Positions 18,379 through 25,902 of a stretch of DNA of 64,000 nucleotides are shown in pieces. The stretch spans positions 169,149-233,148 of the forward strand of contig NZ_BMGT01000003.1 of assembly GCF_014640335.1 (NCBI RefSeq). The letters run 5' to 3'. A model generated the notes under the pieces. It saw only the letters and a list, made by a program, of their open reading frames with translations, did no database searches and was not told the DNA's origin. Position numbers and translations under genes: made by a program. Origin of the DNA: Edaphobacter dinghuensis (GTDB lineage Bacteria; Acidobacteriota; Terriglobia; Terriglobales; Acidobacteriaceae). Every line of letters begins with the position of its first letter. Positions within the stretch are counted from its first letter, which is position 1.

Positions 18379-18975
18379 CTACGGATAAAGTCGTTCCTTC
18401 ACCCAGACACTATCGACGCGCGAAAACAAAAAACGGTCATGCAGTCGATCTGCGCCATTTATCCAAAACTCAATCCGCTCCGGCCACAGAACATACCCAC
18501 GCCAGAAATCAGGTCGCGAGACATCATCAGGGCAGCGTTCCTCTACAGCACGAACACGCTCTTCCAATGCCTGCCGACCAGCCAGCGGTCTACTCTGTCG
18601 TGAGGCAACGGCCCCAAGCTGGCTGCCACGCGAACGGCTATGAAAGTAAGCATCGGCCTCCGTCTCCGGCAACTCCGAAACTAAGCCTTCTACACGTACC
18701 TGCCGACGCAACGACTTCCAGTGAAAGCACATCGCTGCTCGTGGATTCGCCGCAAGCTCCACGCCCTTCCGGCTCTCTGCATTGGTATAGAACGCAAAGC
18801 CGCGCTCATCCAATCCCTTCAGCAATACCATGCGGACACTTGGGGCACCGTCAACCGTAGCAGTAGCCAGCGCTGCGGCATTCGGATCGTTTGGCTCTTT
18901 TGCCTCTGCCTCATGCATCCACGCACGAAACAGCGCAATCGGTTCCGCTGCTGTCTCTGCGTCAATCATGTTCAT
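18379..18975 (-). CDS. pdxH: Pyridoxamine 5'-phosphate oxidase
   Basis: A 198-residue FMN enzyme that oxidises pyridoxamine or pyridoxine 5'-phosphate to pyridoxal 5'-phosphate in the cytoplasm. Family motifs are present in order: RMVLLKGLDERGFAFYTN (FMN and substrate binding), FHWKSLRRQVRVEG, the SRSRGSQLGAVASRQSRPL block, and the C-terminal RIEFWINGADRLHDRFLF with the conserved final segment WVKERLYP. Two ATG codons (18975 and 18969) could serve as start. It is the last gene of the rnhB-deacetylase-pdxH group, 33 bp after the deacetylase gene. Confidence 0.95.
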   Translation of the reverse strand: MNMIDAETAAEPIALFRAWMHEAEAKEPNDPNAAALATATVDGAPSVRMVLLKGLDERGFAFYTNAESRKGVELAANPRAAMCFHWKSLRRQVRVEGLVSELPETEADAYFHSRSRGSQLGAVASRQSRPLAGRQALEERVRAVEERCPDDVSRPDFWRGYVLWPERIEFWINGADRLHDRFLFSRVDSVWVKERLYP

Positions 18976-19008
18976 ACTGATTCCTCGGCTTGATGGTAAG
19001 GCCGCCTA

Positions 19009-19737
19009 TTAGACCAGCCCGTCGAATAGATCTTTCTCAAGCTGCGCGGGCTGTGGCTCTTTCGTTGCCACCAGAGTATAAAACTCCTCGGCTCCATACT
19101 GCTCAAATAGGTCCTTGGTCTGCTCCATCAGTGGCGCTTGCGAGGTGTGCTGGCGAAAGGCCTCTGTCTTTCGCGCCCGTACCGATTCAATGTCGAGCGT
19201 GACCGTCCAGGGCATCGGCTTCGGTGCCTGCCTGCCGGGGATGAAGAAGTTCGTACTCAAATGAAACAACCGCTTCGGCTCATGCACCGTGCCAAGCAGC
19301 GGATACCGCTTTGCCTGTCCCGACCAATGAAACGCCGCTGTAGTCAGCATCGAGACCATCATGTGATCGGGATGCGTATTCAGTCCGCCATCGGTGCCAA
19401 ATGTAATTACGACGTCCGGACGAAACTGCCGCATCTTCTCTACCAGCCTTCCCGCTGCCTGCGAAAAATCGACAAACTCCAGGCGCGCATCGTGATAGTC
19501 CAGCAGCTCATGCCTGCTTACGCCGAGCACTTCGCACGATGCGACAAACTCTTCTCGCCGCATCTTTCCCAATGCTTCACCCGAGGCTGCATCGCCCCGG
19601 TTAGTAGCTGCTTGCCCATCAGTCAGACAGATGACGTAAGTCTCAACTCCATTCTCAGCAGCCAGTGCCAGCGCTCCGCCGAATGCAAAACACTCATCAT
19701 CGGGATGCGCTACAACACACATCAATTTCAATCCCAC
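19009..19737 (-). CDS. PIG-L family deacetylase (LmbE-like, possible BshB1)
   Basis: A 242-residue zinc-dependent N-acetylglucosamine-type deacetylase. The metal motif AHPDDE is at residues 10-15, and TFGTDGGLNTHPDHMMVS supplies further catalytic and metal residues. The family includes BshB (bacillithiol synthesis), MshB and LmbE; the length fits BshB1, but no bshA or bshC is in the window, so the substrate stays open. The start overlaps the end of rnhB by 10 bp, so the two are co-translated. It is probably cytoplasmic, as no signal peptide is present. Confidence 0.85.
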   Translation of the reverse strand: MGLKLMCVVAHPDDECFAFGGALALAAENGVETYVICLTDGQAATNRGDAASGEALGKMRREEFVASCEVLGVSRHELLDYHDARLEFVDFSQAAGRLVEKMRQFRPDVVITFGTDGGLNTHPDHMMVSMLTTAAFHWSGQAKRYPLLGTVHEPKRLFHLSTNFFIPGRQAPKPMPWTVTLDIESVRARKTEAFRQHTSQAPLMEQTKDLFEQYGAEEFYTLVATKEPQPAQLEKDLFDGLV

Positions 19738-20504
19738 TTCGTCCCCTCTTCTATTTCGAAATCATCGAACAGCAACTCTTCGGTCACCTGTGCCTCAGCC
19801 ACAGCATCAGGATCGACCGCCCGCACTGGTGCAAATGTACGCCGGTGCAACGCACATGGCCCACGCTCTGCCAACGCGCGCCGATGCTCCGGCGTGCCAT
19901 AGCCTTTATGCGACGCCAGCCCATATCCCGGATGCACCAGATCCAAATCGCGCATCAATGCATCCCGATGTACTTTGGCTACCACCGAAGCTGCCGCAAT
20001 GGAAAGACTCAGCGAGTCTCCATAGATCAACTTCGTCTGCTTACAGGGATGGTCCAGACGCATAGCATCGATCAGCAGATGATCAGGAGCAACCTCCAAA
20101 CCCTGCACCGCCGCCAGCATGGCCATGCGCGTCGCCTGATAGATGTTTACGCGGTCAATCGTTGCAGCATCTACTTCAGCGACACAAACCGCAATTGCCA
20201 TCCGCCGGATGCGTTTGTTCAACTGCTCTCGCTGCTCCCGCGTCAACTGTTTAGAGTCAGTCAACCCAGCCTTCGCCAATCCGCTCAGGCGTTCAGGCAG
20301 AATCACCGCAGCCGCGACCACAGGCCCGAACAGCGCACCGCGGCCAACCTCATCGACGCCGGCAATGCTGCGAAAGCCGTGGTAGCGCAAAGCCTGTTCC
20401 GGTGCATCGCTGCACACAAGCTGTTTCAGCATTCGCTGTTTCGCCGTTGCGGCAGTGACTGTCTTCGAGATTCGAATCGATGCAACCGAGGCCATAAGCG
20501 TCAT
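19728..20504 (-). CDS. rnhB: Ribonuclease HII
   Basis: Cleaves RNA-DNA hybrids and removes single ribonucleotides from DNA. The family motif IAGVDEVGRGALFGPVVAAA carries the first catalytic acids; TDSKQLTREQR and the later DALMRDLDLVHPGYGLASHKGYGT block complete the type-2 RNase H core. The ATG at 20504 gives 258 residues; starts at 20495 or 20432 (MLKQLVCSD) are possible, and none has a clear Shine-Dalgarno. An AT-rich TTATACAC lies just before 20504 and could be a -10 box giving a leaderless message. It follows a terminator behind rplS, so it heads its own unit with the deacetylase and pdxH. Confidence 0.93.
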   Translation of the reverse strand: MTLMASVASIRISKTVTAATAKQRMLKQLVCSDAPEQALRYHGFRSIAGVDEVGRGALFGPVVAAAVILPERLSGLAKAGLTDSKQLTREQREQLNKRIRRMAIAVCVAEVDAATIDRVNIYQATRMAMLAAVQGLEVAPDHLLIDAMRLDHPCKQTKLIYGDSLSLSIAAASVVAKVHRDALMRDLDLVHPGYGLASHKGYGTPEHRRALAERGPCALHRRTFAPVRAVDPDAVAEAQVTEELLFDDFEIEEGTKWD

Positions 20505-20530
20505 CAACGAGTGTATAACTCTGCACCGAG

Positions 20531-20560
20531 CAAAACGAAGCCACGACCGAAGTCGTGGCT
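20531..20560 (-). terminator. Rho-independent terminator after rplS
   Basis: Read on the minus strand: a 9-bp perfect stem AGCCACGAC / GTCGTGGCT (20560-20552 and 20547-20539) with a TTCG tetraloop, then TCGTTTTG. It lies 23 bp after the rplS stop and separates the ribosomal operon from rnhB. Confidence 0.85.
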
Positions 20561-20582
20561 CTGTAAAACGGAAGATGAAAGC

Positions 20583-20939
20583 TTAGCTGGCGCGCTCGAC
20601 TTCACGCAGACGGGCAGCCTTGCCGCGCAGACCGCGCAGGTAGAACAGCTTGGCGCGACGAACTTCGTAGGAGCGAACCTTTTCGACCTTGTCGACGACC
20701 TTGGAGTTGTATGGGAAGATGCGCTCGACGCCCTGGCCGAAGCTCATCTTGCGAACGGTAAAGGTGCCCTGGGCTCCCTTACGGCAGGCAATCACCATGC
20801 CTTCAAACGCCTGCAGCCGCTCTTTCTCGCCCTCACGAATCTTGACTTGAACGCGGACGGTATCGCCAGGGGCAAACTCGGGTAAATCGGTCCGCTCGAA
20901 CTTGGCGGCCAGCTTCTGCATGATTGGATTGATCGACAT
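20583..20939 (-). CDS. rplS: 50S ribosomal protein L19
   Basis: A 118-residue protein of standard L19 length. Typical segments are [39 protein letters not shown] and [17 protein letters not shown], ending with [20 protein letters not shown]. It contacts the 30S-50S interface of the ribosome. It is the last gene of the rpsP-khpA-rimM-trmD-rplS operon, 65 bp after trmD, and is followed by a strong terminator. Confidence 0.98.
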   Translation of the reverse strand: MSINPIMQKLAAKFERTDLPEFAPGDTVRVQVKIREGEKERLQAFEGMVIACRKGAQGTFTVRKMSFGQGVERIFPYNSKVVDKVEKVRSYEVRRAKLFYLRGLRGKAARLREVERAS

Positions 20940-21004
20940 GACAACTTTCCTGTGTTTGGACTCGAGTCTTTAGTGTACACGAATACGGGGGTCAAAGTCC
21001 TTAT

Positions 21005-21829
21005 TTAAGCCTCATATTCGCCGTTCAGCCGCAGTTCCGCCAGCATCTCCCGGTCCTCATCGCTGATTACCATTCGTTCCAACAGATCTGGCCGGTTTCG
21101 CAGGGTCTTCTCCAGCGCCATCCTTCGCCGCCAGCGCCGAATCGCCTCGTGGTCCCCGCCGCGCAAAGCCTCTGGAATCGCGATTCCGCGAAACTCCGCA
21201 GGCCGCGTGTAGTGCGGATAATCCAGCAACCCACCCGCTCCATAGGTACTCCGCGGAACTCCATCCTCCGTCGTCGTATCTTCCGCCACATCATCCGCCC
21301 CAAAGCTCTCAAACCGCGAAGAATCAGGATTCCCCAGCGCACCCGGAAGCAGCCGCACAACAGCATCCACAATCACCGCCGCCGCCAGCTCGCCACCCGA
21401 CAGCACATAGTCTCCAATCGAAATCTCCCGATCGCAAAGCATCTCGTTCACCCGCTCGTCGACCCCCTCATAGCGACCGCAGATAATCACCACGCGCTCT
21501 GCAGCGGCAAGCTCCTGCGCGACAGCCTGCGTAAATGGCCGACCCTGTGCCGACAGCAGGATCACTGTCTCCTTCGCCGTCTCCCGCTCGGTCTTCGCCG
21601 AGACTCCCAATGATGCGAAGGCGTCATAGATAGGCTCCGGCTTCAGCACCATGCCCTCGCCCCCGCCAAAGGGGCGATCATCCACCGTCCGGTGCCGGTC
21701 ATGCGTAAAGCCGCGAAGATCATGTGCGACCACGTCCACCAAGCCCGCTGTACGGGCGCGCTTCAGTATCCCATAGTCCAGAGGACTATCGAAGAAGCCG
21801 GGAAAGATCGTAATGATATCGAAGCGCAT
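21005..21829 (-). CDS. trmD: tRNA (guanine-37-N1)-methyltransferase
   Basis: A 274-residue SPOUT-class methyltransferase that places m1G at position 37 of tRNAs reading CNN codons, using S-adenosylmethionine. MRFDIITIFPGFFDSPLDYG is the usual N-terminus. The trefoil-knot cofactor site is seen in IICGRYEGVDERV and SIGDYVLSGGELAA, and the C-terminal helical domain ends with LRNRPDLLERM. It stands in the conserved order rimM-trmD-rplS. Confidence 0.97.
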   Translation of the reverse strand: MRFDIITIFPGFFDSPLDYGILKRARTAGLVDVVAHDLRGFTHDRHRTVDDRPFGGGEGMVLKPEPIYDAFASLGVSAKTERETAKETVILLSAQGRPFTQAVAQELAAAERVVIICGRYEGVDERVNEMLCDREISIGDYVLSGGELAAAVIVDAVVRLLPGALGNPDSSRFESFGADDVAEDTTTEDGVPRSTYGAGGLLDYPHYTRPAEFRGIAIPEALRGGDHEAIRRWRRRMALEKTLRNRPDLLERMVISDEDREMLAELRLNGEYEA

Positions 21830-21871
21830 AAGAATTCAGTGTAGAGCCTGCATTGCCCAGCCGGAACCGGC

Positions 21872-22507
21872 CTACTGCTTCGACTCTCCGCGAGCCTTCG
21901 CATCCTGATCGGATCTCTGCGACTGATTTACTTCCACCAGCCCCTCCGGCAGAGTCATGTTCACTCGCTTCTCTTTAGTATCCACCTCAACGATGAAGGC
22001 CTTCGCGAAGGGAATCAGGATCTCATTACCATCGGGGGATATAACCTCCAGCAGAGGTGCAGCCTCCTCGAGCCGACGAGAGCCGTCCGCCGTAGCAGGG
22101 AAGTGAACGTCGGTGATTGTGCCCACCGCTATCGCGCCGTCGTACACCGTGCAGCCGACTAATTCGCTGATATAGACCGCGTCCTCGTCCAGAGGCACAC
22201 GCTCGTTGTCCGGAATCAGAACCTCGAGCCCAGCCAGCGCCTCTGCCTGGGTAATTGAATCCACCCCTGCAAACTGCAGAACAATGCGTCCCTCGTTCTT
22301 GCCCATCGGCAGCCAGAACGCGACGACCTCTGCGGCGCGGGCCTGCGCAGCCTCGCCATCAAAACCGGGAGCGGCCAGAAAGACCTGAGTTCGTTCTTTG
22401 AACCGTTCAGGAAAGTCGGTGAACAACTCCGCGAGCAACTCGCCCTTACGGCCCTGAGGCCGTAGCAGGTGAGCCAGCGCGATCCACGAAGAAGCATTTG
22501 CTGTCAT
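21872..22507 (-). CDS. rimM: Ribosome maturation factor RimM
   Basis: A 211-residue 30S maturation factor that binds S19. The N-terminal RimM domain shows IALAHLLRPQGRKGELLAEL and the C-terminal PRC-barrel shows YISELVGCTVYDGAIAVGTI and ILIPFAKAFIVEVDTKEKRV. The charged tail (QSRSDQDAKARGESKQ-like) is longer than in E. coli. It sits 42 bp before trmD and 28 bp after khpA. Confidence 0.95.
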   Translation of the reverse strand: MTANASSWIALAHLLRPQGRKGELLAELFTDFPERFKERTQVFLAAPGFDGEAAQARAAEVVAFWLPMGKNEGRIVLQFAGVDSITQAEALAGLEVLIPDNERVPLDEDAVYISELVGCTVYDGAIAVGTITDVHFPATADGSRRLEEAAPLLEVISPDGNEILIPFAKAFIVEVDTKEKRVNMTLPEGLVEVNQSQRSDQDAKARGESKQ

Positions 22508-22535
22508 AGGTTGAAACGAAAATCAACTTAGCAGA

Positions 22536-22829
22536 TCACGATGCTCGGTTCTCTTCCACGATATCCAGTGAAAAGCGACGCTTCAGCTTCATGCTGGCTG
22601 CGCTCAGCACGGTGCGTATCGAGCGCGCCGTCCTGCCCTGTTTTCCGATCACCTTACCTACGTCGCTCTGTGCTACATGCAGCCGCAGAAGCGTCCCGTC
22701 GCCGTCCTGAATCGTCTCTACGGAGACCTCTTCCGGTTTATCCACCAATGCGCGGGCAAGTTCAGCGACCAGGTCGCTCATCTTTTTCGCAGAATCGTCA
22801 CCTGACGCCAATTGCATGGCTTCGTCCAT
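22536..22829 (-). CDS. khpA: KH-domain RNA-binding protein KhpA
   Basis: With the ATG at 22829, preceded by AGAGGTG, the protein has 97 residues; a longer frame begins at 22859 but lacks a ribosome site. The single KH fold is clear, with the GxxG loop in DVGKVIGKQGRTARSIR. KhpA is a small cytoplasmic RNA chaperone that pairs with KhpB in Gram-positive bacteria and is widely found between rpsP and rimM, as here. Confidence 0.93.
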   Translation of the reverse strand: MDEAMQLASGDDSAKKMSDLVAELARALVDKPEEVSVETIQDGDGTLLRLHVAQSDVGKVIGKQGRTARSIRTVLSAASMKLKRRFSLDIVEENRAS

Positions 22830-23061
22830 TACACACACCTCTTGGGAGTCACGCTGCAACGCTCACGCTCAACCTTTCGTCTCATCTGATGCGAGATCTT
22901 CCAGGCTGTGCTGCTACGAGCATCACAACGGTTCATGGGAAGCTTGGTTGAGTACGCCATGCTTTTCCCATTGTGCACCACCGATTTCGCGACGGTGCAA
23001 TAGAGAAATTCTACGTGAGTAATAGGCACGATGCGATATAAGAAACCGACTCAGTTACGAA

Positions 23062-23095
23062 ATCTTTGGGAACCTTACCGTTCGTTCCCAAAGAT
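23062..23095 (-). other. Strong inverted repeat between rpsP and khpA
   Basis: A perfect 12-bp inverted repeat, ATCTTTGGGAAC (23062-23073) and GTTCCCAAAGAT (23084-23095), with a 10-nt loop, begins 15 bp after the rpsP stop. On the minus strand it is followed by TTCGTAAC, not a good U-run. It could be a partial terminator, an RNA-processing site or a stabilising hairpin that sets the rpsP to khpA ratio. The following 230 bp up to khpA hold no gene. Confidence 0.6.
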
Positions 23096-23110
23096 CACCG
23101 GTAATGTGAC

Positions 23111-23371
23111 TTAAGCGGCAGATGCTGTCTCGGTTGCAGCAGGGGCCTGAGCCAACAGCTTGCCAACGCGGTCAGAGAGCTGCGCACCCTTGCTGACCCA
23201 GAAGTCAATGCGGTCGCGCTTCAGATCGACGGTCGCAGGATTTGTGCGGGGATTGTACGTGCCTACGACTTCAACCGACCGGCCATTGCGAGCACGGTCC
23301 TTTTCGATTACAACGACGCGATAGTGGGGCTGCTTACGCGCTCCAACGCGCGCCAAACGGATCATCAACAC
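23111..23371 (-). CDS. rpsP: 30S ribosomal protein S16
   Basis: An 86-residue S16 protein: MIRLARVGARKQPHYRVVVI, then VVGTYNPRTNP and RIDFWVSKGAQLSDRV. The GTG at 23371 has AAGG eight bases upstream and is preferred; an ATG at 23365 would remove two residues. It is the first gene of the conserved translation operon. No ffh gene is seen upstream; instead the divergent esterase gene begins 169 bp away. Confidence 0.97.
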   Translation of the reverse strand: MLMIRLARVGARKQPHYRVVVIEKDRARNGRSVEVVGTYNPRTNPATVDLKRDRIDFWVSKGAQLSDRVGKLLAQAPAATETASAA

Positions 23372-23540
23372 TAGGAATGCCTTTCAGAACTGTTATTTTG
23401 AGCCTGACGTCTATCCGCGAAAGCCTTCACACAGGACAGGACTGATGCAGCCCAACACCTAAGTATGGCTGAAAATGCAGCTTTTCGCAATGCTCAGACG
23501 CTCAAATTCCTATCACCCAATCTCGATACAATAGACCCCA

Positions 23541-24251
23541 GTGAACCGCGAATATCACAAATGGTTATCGCCTGCCCTCGGGCGGGAGATGGAACTTCTC
23601 GTCTTCGGACACGCCGGACCACCAGCCATCGCCTTTTCAACCTCTTGCGGTCGCTTCTTCGACTTCGAGGATCGCGGTATGGTCAATGCCGTCCGCCACA
23701 AGATCGAAGCTGGTCACCTGCAACTCTTTTGTATTGATTCAGTTGACGCCGAAAGCTGGTACAACCGCACCGTCGTTCCACGAGCCCGTCTCGCCCGCCA
23801 CCTTCGCTTCGAGCAGTACATCCTCGAGGAAGTCGTTCCCTTCGTCCGTTACAGGAACGGCTGTTCCAGTCTCAACGCCATCGGGTGCAGCTTTGGCGGT
23901 TACCATGCGGTCAATATCGCCCTTCGACACCCGGAGATCTTCACCGGAACCCTCTCCATGGGGGGTGCGCTCGATCCCTCCGGCTTCCTCTCCGGCTACT
24001 ACGACCAGGACTGCTACCTCAACCTGCCGACCCACTACATGCCGAACATCAGCGACGCCCATTATTTCTACTATTACCGTCGCAATAGCTGTATCCTCGC
24101 CACCGGCGTCGACGACGTCTGCCGCGAGATGAATCAGCAGATGGCCCACATCCTCCACACCAAGGAGATTCCCTGTCGTCTCGATGTCTGGGGCGACGGT
24201 GCCGGCCACGACTGGCACACCTGGCAACGCATGATCGATGCCTATCTATAA
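23541..24251 (+). CDS. Alpha/beta-hydrolase, esterase D-like
   Basis: A 236-residue protein without signal peptide. The nucleophile elbow GCSFGGY places Ser117, and the C-terminal DGAGHDWHTW holds the catalytic His; this is the esterase D / putative esterase (PF00756-like) fold. The GTG start at 23541 has no Shine-Dalgarno. A TACAAT at 23527-23532 lies 8 bp before it, so the message may be leaderless. The next gene, an ATP-grasp protein, begins 40 bp later on the same strand. The pair may modify a shared small molecule or peptide, but no substrate can be named. Confidence 0.8.
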   Translation: MNREYHKWLSPALGREMELLVFGHAGPPAIAFSTSCGRFFDFEDRGMVNAVRHKIEAGHLQLFCIDSVDAESWYNRTVVPRARLARHLRFEQYILEEVVPFVRYRNGCSSLNAIGCSFGGYHAVNIALRHPEIFTGTLSMGGALDPSGFLSGYYDQDCYLNLPTHYMPNISDAHYFYYYRRNSCILATGVDDVCREMNQQMAHILHTKEIPCRLDVWGDGAGHDWHTWQRMIDAYL

Positions 24252-24268
24252 CAACTAAGGGAGAAGAT

Positions 24269-24295
24269 TTGAAAGCTATGCGGAGCGTGCGTTGA
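24269..24295 (+). promoter_or_regulatory. Possible 8-codon upstream ORF overlapping the ATP-grasp start
   Basis: The strong ribosome site AAGGGAGAAG (24258-24267) does not face the ATP-grasp frame. It faces a tiny frame starting TTG 24269 or ATG 24278 and ending at TGA 24293-24295 (MKAMRSVR). That stop overlaps the TTG start at 24292, a layout that suggests translational coupling. It could also be chance. Confidence 0.3.
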
Positions 24296-25311
24296 AGAAG
24301 ATTGGCGTCCTGTTCGGAGTGGAGAATACCTTTCCCGGTGCTCTGGTCGACCGCATCAACTCCATGGAGCTTGAGGACATTCGCGCCGAGTTCGTCCATG
24401 TCGGCGGCGTCCAGATGGCCACTCCCTCCGGCTACGACGTCATCGTCGATCGCATCTCGCATGAGATGCCCTTCTATCGCGCGTGGCTCAAAAATGCGGT
24501 GCTCGGCGGAGCTCAGGTCATTAACAATCCCTTCTGGTGGTCTGCCGACGACAAATTCTTCAACTACGCTCTCGCCTCAAAGCTTGGCGTGGCAGTGCCT
24601 CGAACCATCCTGCTCCCGCACAAGGAATTTCCGCCGCAGATCAACGCTCGTTCCGTCCGCAATCTGGAGTACCCGCTCGACTGGGACGGCATCTTTGACT
24701 ACGTCGGCTTTCCCGCCTTCCTCAAGCCGCACGACGGCGGCGGCTGGCGCGATGTCTTCCACGTACACAACCGCGACGAGTTCTTCGCCGCCTACGATCA
24801 GACCCGCGATCTTTGCATGACCCTTCAAGCGGCGGTCAACTTTCAGCAATACTTCCGCTGCTTCGTCGTCGGCCAGTCCGAGGTCCGCATCATGGCCTAC
24901 GATCCGCGCCAGCCCCACGAGCACCGCTACATCTTCGAGCCGCCCACCGATGATCCCAAACTCTTGCAGCGCATCGAGCGAGATGCCATTATGCTTTGCC
25001 GCGCCCTCGGCTACGACCTCAACACGGTTGAGTTCGCCGTCGAAGATGGCATCCCTTATGCCATCGACTTTATGAACCCAGTGCCCGACGCCGATCTCTA
25101 CTCCGTAGGCGAGGCCAACTTCAACTGGATCATCGATGCCATGGCAAGGCTGGCGGTGAAGAAAGCCCAATCTCCATCGCACGTCGAAATTGCTCCTCAA
25201 TCACAGGCCCATTGGTCTGTCTTCCTCTCCGGCGTTCCAGCACAGACCCCCAAGCCGAAGACACCTCGACGAACTCCGGTCAAAAAATCCTCAGCTAAAA
25301 CCAGGAAATGA
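24292..25311 (+). CDS. ATP-grasp superfamily protein
   Basis: A 339-residue protein beginning at TTG 24292, the only start codon in frame after the stop at 24256; GGAG at 24282-24285 is well placed. The N-terminal domain (KKIGVLFGVENTFPGALVDR) resembles a pre-ATP-grasp Rossmann fold. The grasp domain includes GVAVPRTILLP, GFPAFLKPHDGGGWRDVFHV (phosphate-binding lysine and Gly loop) and the C-terminal metal acids in LNTVEFAVEDGIPYAIDFMN. ATP-grasp enzymes join a carboxylate to an amine or thiol through an acyl-phosphate. The last 40 residues are a basic Pro/Lys/Thr tail. No biosynthetic partners other than the esterase are nearby. Confidence 0.8.
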   Translation: MKKIGVLFGVENTFPGALVDRINSMELEDIRAEFVHVGGVQMATPSGYDVIVDRISHEMPFYRAWLKNAVLGGAQVINNPFWWSADDKFFNYALASKLGVAVPRTILLPHKEFPPQINARSVRNLEYPLDWDGIFDYVGFPAFLKPHDGGGWRDVFHVHNRDEFFAAYDQTRDLCMTLQAAVNFQQYFRCFVVGQSEVRIMAYDPRQPHEHRYIFEPPTDDPKLLQRIERDAIMLCRALGYDLNTVEFAVEDGIPYAIDFMNPVPDADLYSVGEANFNWIIDAMARLAVKKAQSPSHVEIAPQSQAHWSVFLSGVPAQTPKPKTPRRTPVKKSSAKTRK

Positions 25312-25369
25312 CATCTGCCATGTCGAAACCATGCAGGGCGCGCGGATTTTATCACAGATCAAGAATTTT

Positions 25370-25385
25370 TGTTCCACGTGGAACA
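25370..25385. other. parS-like centromere site
   Basis: The 16 bases TGTTCCACGTGGAACA are a perfect palindrome and fit the ParB-binding consensus TGTTNCACGTGNAACA; the CC/GG variant is also used, for example, by Pseudomonas. It lies in a 261-bp intergenic gap between the ATP-grasp and PilZ genes, flanked by the outer repeat AAGAAT / ATTCTT. Chromosomal parS sites usually lie near the replication origin. No parA or parB is in the window, so binding is inferred from sequence alone. Confidence 0.8.
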
Positions 25386-25572
25386 TTCTTGCTAACGTTG
25401 CCATGACCGGCATGACTGGTCTCGATGCAGCCTGAGGGATGGGATGGCATAGACTCGATTCCGAATCTCTCCTCCTCTCAAAATTCTCTTGCTCAATCTC
25501 ATGCGTACGGTAGACTCCTGTATGTCAGTCAACGGGTCGCATCGCGGCCACAAGGCTAGGCAAGGAGGACGT

Positions 25573-25899
25573 GTGAGTCAGCGGCCCAGGACGAGTGGAG
25601 ACAATCCAGTTCGCAATGCAGTCCGTTTTCCGATGAGACTGGCCATTCATCTCTCGACTGAGGATGGCGACATCGAAGCCGTAACCGAGAATATCTCTGC
25701 CAACGGCCTGCTCTTCGTCAGTGACCGCCTTCCCGAAATTGACAGTAAAATTGAGTTCACTATTACAATGCCCTCGGCGGTAATGGGTTCCGCTACCGAT
25801 GTCACCATTCATTGCAGGGGTCGCGTGGTACGCCACTCCATAGAGAATGGTGAAAAGAAGGCCGCTGCTGTGATCGACGAATATTTCCTAAAGGCCTGA
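25573..25899 (+). CDS. PilZ-domain protein (c-di-GMP receptor)
   Basis: The GTG at 25573 follows a near-perfect Shine-Dalgarno AAGGAGG (25562-25568) and gives 108 residues; longer frames from 25489, 25501 or 25522 lack one. Both c-di-GMP-binding motifs of PilZ are present: RxxxR as RNAVR and D/NxSxxG as NISANG in TENISANGLLF. It is a single-domain protein without membrane segments, so it probably passes a c-di-GMP signal by protein contact. The LuxR-type regulator starts 3 bp after its stop, so the two are one operon and the regulator is a likely partner. A GGDEF cyclase is encoded at 48548-49759. Confidence 0.88.
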   Translation: MSQRPRTSGDNPVRNAVRFPMRLAIHLSTEDGDIEAVTENISANGLLFVSDRLPEIDSKIEFTITMPSAVMGSATDVTIHCRGRVVRHSIENGEKKAAAVIDEYFLKA

Positions 25900-25902
25900 T
25901 TT

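Noticed and set aside
19665..20885. 406-codon plus-strand frame over rnhB and rplS
   Set aside because: It is antisense to two conserved genes, rich in His/Arg/Gln, with no domain.
22738..22746. TTATCCACC, a near-match to a DnaA box
   Set aside because: A single copy inside khpA coding sequence; no cluster of boxes is present, so it gives no support for an origin.
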